5,549 nucleotides of DNA. Origin: an uncultured Ruminococcus sp. (GTDB taxonomy: Bacteria > Bacillota > Clostridia > Oscillospirales > CAG-272). Of the stretch, positions 1-3,025 are shown piece after piece (position 1 is the stretch's first letter; each line of letters opens with the position of its first letter). Position numbers and translations under genes: made by a program. The stretch is taken from assembly GCA_902783755.1 (NCBI GenBank), contig CACZSC010000079.1, positions 1 to 5,549 of the forward strand, read 5' to 3'. Below the pieces are notes generated by a model. The model was not told where the DNA came from, ran no database searches, and saw nothing but the letters and a program-made list of their open reading frames with translations.

Positions 1-378
1 CAGCCTACAGGCGGCAGCGAGATATTCGAGAATCTCCTGAAGATCAGGGAAGGCGATGTATTCATCGCGATCAGTTTTCCGAGATACACGAAGAGGATAG
101 TCAATGCTACGGAATACGCGTCCAGGGCAGGCGCCAAGGTCATCGCTCTGACCGACAGCAGGTATTCGCCTATTGTTCCGCATTCGGATATCGCGCTTCT
201 GGCGAAGAGCGAGATGGCGTCATTCGCCGATTCCCTGGTGGCTCCTATGAGCCTTATCAACGCCATGATAGCCTACATAGGCAAGATAAAGCACGAACAG
301 GTCACGGAAACCCTCGGGAAGCTTGAGCAGGTCTGGAAAGAATACGATGTCTATACCAGCTTCAGAGATGACAAATAA
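1..378 (+). CDS. MurR/RpiR family transcriptional regulator, C-terminal SIS domain (partial, 5' end outside window)
   Basis: Frame 1 is open from the first base to the TAA at 376-378, giving 125 residues of a C-terminal half. The visible part reads as a sugar-isomerase (SIS) phosphosugar-binding fold: VFIAISFPRYTKR (a strand followed by the Ser-rich sugar-phosphate loop), then an ASRAGAKVIALTDS strand-turn, SPIVPHSDIALLAK, and a closing long helix. The spacing ISF-xY-(S/T)-x-R ... GA-K-VIALTDS-xxSP is typical of RpiR/MurR regulators, in which the SIS domain senses a phosphorylated sugar and an N-terminal helix-turn-helix (not in this window) binds DNA. The effector cannot be read from this fragment. 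Its end overlaps the start of the next gene, so the two are probably co-transcribed. A stand-alone SIS-domain isomerase is a less likely alternative that the missing N-terminus would settle. Confidence 0.8.
   Translation, partial: QPTGGSEIFENLLKIREGDVFIAISFPRYTKRIVNATEYASRAGAKVIALTDSRYSPIVPHSDIALLAKSEMASFADSLVAPMSLINAMIAYIGKIKHEQVTETLGKLEQVWKEYDVYTSFRDDK
335..349 (+). promoter_or_regulatory. Ribosome binding site and chosen start of the flavoprotein-Cmk gene
   Basis: GGAAAG at 335-340 lies 6 nt before ATG 347-349, inside the end of the upstream regulator gene. The other in-frame starts are TTG 323, whose GGGAAG is only 1 nt away, and ATG 368, which has no purine-rich site in front of it but gives an N-terminus closer to the Rossmann strand. 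The choice of 347 is modestly supported. Confidence 0.4.
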
Positions 379-2323
379 AGGAAAAAACAGAGTCGCGGTG
401 ATAGGCGCCGGACCTGCCGGGATGATGGCCGCCATAACATCAGCCCGGTGCGGAGCGGATGTGACTGTATTTGAGAGAAATCCGTTCGCCGGGAAAAAAC
501 TCAGGATCACGGGCAAGGGCAGGTGTAATGTCACCAACGATTGCGCGCCGAGGGAAGTTCTGGAAGCGGTTAAGAGAAATCCGAAGTTTCTATACAGTGC
601 CGTTTACAGATTCACTCCCGCCGACACCATGTCGTTTTTTGAAGAGGCCGGAGTGCCGCTCAAGACGGAGCGCGGACACAGAGTGTTTCCGGAGTCTGAC
701 AAGGCTTACGACATCCAGCAGGCCATGGTCAGGGAGATGACAGAAGCCGGCGTAAAAACCAGATACAAGACAAGGATCGACCGTGTGTATAACGACGGAA
801 GATCATGGGTATTGTGCTGCGGCGAAAAAAAGTATGCTGCTGATGCGGTAGTACTGGCGACCGGAGGCGTTTCATATCCGGGGACCGGATCCACAGGAGA
901 CGGATTCGCGATGCTGAAAAGGCTCGGCATGAGGATAACCGAACTTCGTCCGTCGCTCGTGCCGGTGAATACCGAAGAAAAAGTCGGGGAACTGTCAGGC
1001 CTGACCCTGAAGAACGTCACTCTTTCAGTACTGTACGGTAAAAAATGCGTTTTCAGGGAACTTGGCGAGATGCTGTTCACCCATACCGGAGTATCAGGCC
1101 CGCTGGTCCTGTCGGCATCCGCCAACATGCAGGATCATCCGGTGTCGGAATATGCCATGAGGGTGAATCTGAAGCCCGGCATGAGCAGGGAAGAACTTGA
1201 GGCGAGGGTCGTAAAGGATCTGTCGAAATATTCAGCGAAAGATTTCGTGAACTCGCTGTCCGATCTGCTGCCGCAGAAACTGATACAGTACGTGGTCGGC
1301 ATGACCGGCATAGATCCGAGAAAGAAATCAAGAGACGTTTCAAAAGCCGAGCGTATCAGACTTTGTGATCTGCTGTCGGCGCTGCCTTTCACACCGTCTT
1401 CATTCGGCTCTCTGGATGAGGCGGTCATAACGAGAGGCGGTGTTGAAGTAGACCAGATCAACCCGAAAAGCATGGAGGCCATCTCCTGGCCCGGACTGTT
1501 CGTCTGCGGGGAGATGCTGGATACCGATGCGTATACCGGGGGATTCAATTTACAGATAGCTTTTTCAACGGGAAGGCTGGCGGGAGAATCAGCTGCCGGT
1601 TTTGCCGAAAGAGAGAATACAAAAGAACCGGAAGAGGAAAGAAAAGTGGATTTTTCCAAGATAAGAGTTGCCATAGACGGGCCCAGCGGTGCGGGTAAAA
1701 GCACTATCGCAAAACTGGTGGCTGCCGAAACCGGCCTGATATATGTTGATACCGGATCCCTCTACAGGGCTGTCGGTCTCTATATGGCAAGGCAGGGCAC
1801 AGACGCCTATGACGAGGAGACAATTGTGGCCAGCCTGAAAGATGTCGATATAAAGCTTGAATACAGCGAGGGAAAACAGCATGTCATCCTGAACGGTGAA
1901 TGTGTCGACGGACTGATCAGGACCGAAGAAGTGTCATATTATGCTTCTGCCGTTTCAAAGATCCCGAGGGTGCGGGAATTTCTGATGAACCTGCAGAAAA
2001 GCCTTGGGGACGCAGGCGGAGTCATTATGGACGGACGGGATATCGGGACCGTCATTATCCCGGATGCCGAGGTCAAGATCTTCCTTGTGGCGGATGCTGA
2101 GGAAAGAGCCCGCAGACGCTACGCAGAGCAGATCGAGAAAGGGCTGGACGTCACGTACGAAGAGGTCCTCCAGAGCATCATCGCAAGGGATCAGCAGGAC
2201 AGTTCCCGTGACGTTGCGCCTCTAAAGCCGGCGGACGATGCGGTGACTCTCATAAACAACAGGACGATCGAAGACGCTGTGAATTTCGTCATCGGTCTGA
2301 TGAAGGAAAAAGCAGGGGAATAG
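347..2323 (+). CDS. cmk: Fused HI0933/YhiN-family (BaiN/RdsA-like) FAD-dependent flavoprotein and (d)CMP kinase
   Basis: One open frame of 658 codons joins two normally separate proteins. Residues about 14-420 are an HI0933-family flavoprotein: FAD-binding GAGPAG at 20-25, the family signature GKKLRITGKGRCNVTN at 49-64, ATGGVSYPGTGS at 171-182, and the C-terminal GEMLDTDAYTGGFNLQ ending near 403. Relatives are named aminoacetone oxidase-like, BaiN, or YhiN/RdsA, the last a 23S rRNA dihydrouridine synthase in E. coli, so the substrate here is uncertain. A charged linker (ERENTKEPEEER) leads to residues 434-658, a full-length (d)CMP kinase that phosphorylates CMP/dCMP with ATP: P-loop GPSGAGKST 445-453, DTGSLYR 468-474, DGRDIGT 562-568, and RDQQDSSRD 614-622. 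All expected motifs are present in both halves, so neither looks decayed. The start overlaps the upstream regulator gene by 32 nt, and plsC follows 33 nt downstream. An internal GTG start may also make free Cmk. Confidence 0.88.
   Translation: MSIPASEMTNKGKNRVAVIGAGPAGMMAAITSARCGADVTVFERNPFAGKKLRITGKGRCNVTNDCAPREVLEAVKRNPKFLYSAVYRFTPADTMSFFEEAGVPLKTERGHRVFPESDKAYDIQQAMVREMTEAGVKTRYKTRIDRVYNDGRSWVLCCGEKKYAADAVVLATGGVSYPGTGSTGDGFAMLKRLGMRITELRPSLVPVNTEEKVGELSGLTLKNVTLSVLYGKKCVFRELGEMLFTHTGVSGPLVLSASANMQDHPVSEYAMRVNLKPGMSREELEARVVKDLSKYSAKDFVNSLSDLLPQKLIQYVVGMTGIDPRKKSRDVSKAERIRLCDLLSALPFTPSSFGSLDEAVITRGGVEVDQINPKSMEAISWPGLFVCGEMLDTDAYTGGFNLQIAFSTGRLAGESAAGFAERENTKEPEEERKVDFSKIRVAIDGPSGAGKSTIAKLVAAETGLIYVDTGSLYRAVGLYMARQGTDAYDEETIVASLKDVDIKLEYSEGKQHVILNGECVDGLIRTEEVSYYASAVSKIPRVREFLMNLQKSLGDAGGVIMDGRDIGTVIIPDAEVKIFLVADAEERARRRYAEQIEKGLDVTYEEVLQSIIARDQQDSSRDVAPLKPADDAVTLINNRTIEDAVNFVIGLMKEKAGE
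1634..1648 (+). promoter_or_regulatory. Internal ribosome binding site and GTG start for free CMP kinase
   Basis: GAGGA at 1634-1638 sits 7 nt before GTG 1646-1648, which is in frame with the fusion gene and lies just before the first strand of the kinase (DFSKIRVAIDGPSG). Initiation here would give a kinase of 225 residues, very close to free Cmk proteins of about 220-230. The purines also encode the Glu/Lys-rich linker, so a chance match is possible. Confidence 0.5.
1646..2323 (+). CDS. cmk: (d)CMP kinase, possible separate product of internal initiation
   Basis: This is the kinase half of the fusion gene read as its own product in the same frame. It is listed because the start signal, protein length and domain boundary all agree: GTG start behind GAGGA, 225 residues, P-loop GPSGAGKST at residues 12-20 of this product, and the nucleotide-monophosphate-binding and lid elements (DTGSLYR, DGRDIGT, RDQQDSSRD) in the usual order. 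Free Cmk supplies CDP and dCDP for RNA, DNA and CDP-activated lipid synthesis in the cytoplasm. There is no stop codon between the flavoprotein and this start, so ribosomes that enter upstream must make the fusion. Whether the shorter product exists is inference. Confidence 0.45.
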   Translation: MDFSKIRVAIDGPSGAGKSTIAKLVAAETGLIYVDTGSLYRAVGLYMARQGTDAYDEETIVASLKDVDIKLEYSEGKQHVILNGECVDGLIRTEEVSYYASAVSKIPRVREFLMNLQKSLGDAGGVIMDGRDIGTVIIPDAEVKIFLVADAEERARRRYAEQIEKGLDVTYEEVLQSIIARDQQDSSRDVAPLKPADDAVTLINNRTIEDAVNFVIGLMKEKAGE

Positions 2324-2342
2324 GACAAAACTACAGGCAGCT

Positions 2343-2347
2343 GGAGG
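2343..2347 (+). promoter_or_regulatory. Ribosome binding site of plsC
   Basis: GGAGG lies 9 nt before ATG 2357, in the only non-coding gap of the window (2324-2356). The gap shows no hairpin followed by a T-run, so there is no sign of a terminator and the upstream transcript probably continues into plsC. Confidence 0.8.
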
Positions 2348-2356
2348 TTCATTGAT

Positions 2357-3025
2357 ATGGGCTTTTACAGTAGAATATACAAGATCTTTGCGAAGCCGCT
2401 CAGAGCTTTGTACCGGATCCGCACAGTCGGCGAGGAGAACATCCCCGAAGGTGCGGCGATCATTGCTGCCAACCATCTGTCCTTCTCAGACGTGCTTGTT
2501 ATCTCATCAGCTGCTCACAGGCAGGTGAGGTACATGGCAAAGGCCGAACTGTTCAAGACCCCGCTGAAGCCTCTTCTGGACGCTCTGGGAGCGTTTCCCA
2601 TCGACAGGAGCAGGTCCGACGTGGGAGCTATAAGAAAGTCCATAAAGCTCCTAAGGGACGGCAAACTGGTTGGCATCTTCCCGCAGGGCCACCGCAGGGG
2701 CAGAAAGGATCCCAGAACGACCGAGATCAAGCACGGAGTCGGTATGATAGCATTCCACTCAAGAGCTTCCGTGATACCTGTGTTCATCGACAATAAAGGG
2801 CTGAAGACCAGGATGTTCAAGGTTAATACCGTCATTTTCGGGAAACCGATAAAGGTGGAGGATCTGGCGTTCAAGGGCGGCGGGAAAGCGGAGTACCTGG
2901 TAGCGTCCAGGAAAATATTCAGGAAGATATGCGAACTGAAGTACGGGCCGTTCGAAGACTGGGATGACAAGTTCAAAGAGCCTTTCCTTGTTACACTACC
3001 AAAAGAAGAGGAGACCAAAAATTGA
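2357..3025 (+). CDS. plsC: 1-acyl-sn-glycerol-3-phosphate acyltransferase (PlsC/LPLAT family)
   Basis: This 222-residue protein has the four acyltransferase blocks in order. The catalytic HX4D box is NHLSFSD, with H40 and D45. Block II is GAFPIDRSRSD at 78-88, block III is GIFPQGHRRGR at 106-116, and block IV is the short hydrophobic strand VIPVFI near 136. The family transfers an acyl group to lysophosphatidic acid at the inner face of the membrane, giving phosphatidic acid. I see no convincing membrane-spanning segment, so membrane contact would be peripheral. The usual block III FPEGTRS is here FPQGHRR, with Glu replaced by Gln and Thr by His, which may alter substrate binding. Start ATG 2357 has a strong GGAGG site. 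The stop TGA overlaps the TTG start of ispH, so the two are probably translationally coupled. A related lyso-lipid acyltransferase acting on another acceptor cannot be excluded. Confidence 0.87.
   Translation: MGFYSRIYKIFAKPLRALYRIRTVGEENIPEGAAIIAANHLSFSDVLVISSAAHRQVRYMAKAELFKTPLKPLLDALGAFPIDRSRSDVGAIRKSIKLLRDGKLVGIFPQGHRRGRKDPRTTEIKHGVGMIAFHSRASVIPVFIDNKGLKTRMFKVNTVIFGKPIKVEDLAFKGGGKAEYLVASRKIFRKICELKYGPFEDWDDKFKEPFLVTLPKEEETKN
3008..3024 (+). promoter_or_regulatory. Ribosome binding site and TTG start of ispH-rpsA
   Basis: GAGGAG at 3008-3013, inside the end of plsC, is 8 nt before TTG 3022-3024. The TTG shares two bases with the plsC stop (TTGA overlap). No ATG or GTG lies between this TTG and the conserved Cys12 of IspH, so TTG is the only reasonable start. 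A TTG start should keep translation of the fusion low. Confidence 0.8.

Noticed and set aside
323..346. TTG 323 as the start of the flavoprotein-Cmk gene.
   Set aside because: The purine run before it is only 1 nt away, the extra residues match nothing in the family, and ATG 347 has a better-spaced site.
1549..1580. TTTACA as a -35 box for a promoter of free Cmk.
   Set aside because: No -10-like sequence is present 16-18 nt downstream; that stretch is GGAAGGCTGG-like and GC-rich.
1605..1648. Possibility that the flavoprotein-Cmk fusion is a sequencing error that removed a stop codon.
   Set aside because: The frame, codon use and charged linker run smoothly into the kinase, and no single-base change is needed to explain the sequence. 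It cannot be fully excluded without reads, so the check is kept in the findings.
706..1704. Overlapping open frames on the - strand opposite the flavoprotein.
   Set aside because: Their translations are Ser/Pro/Leu-rich with no recognisable motif, and the + strand carries conserved family signatures throughout.
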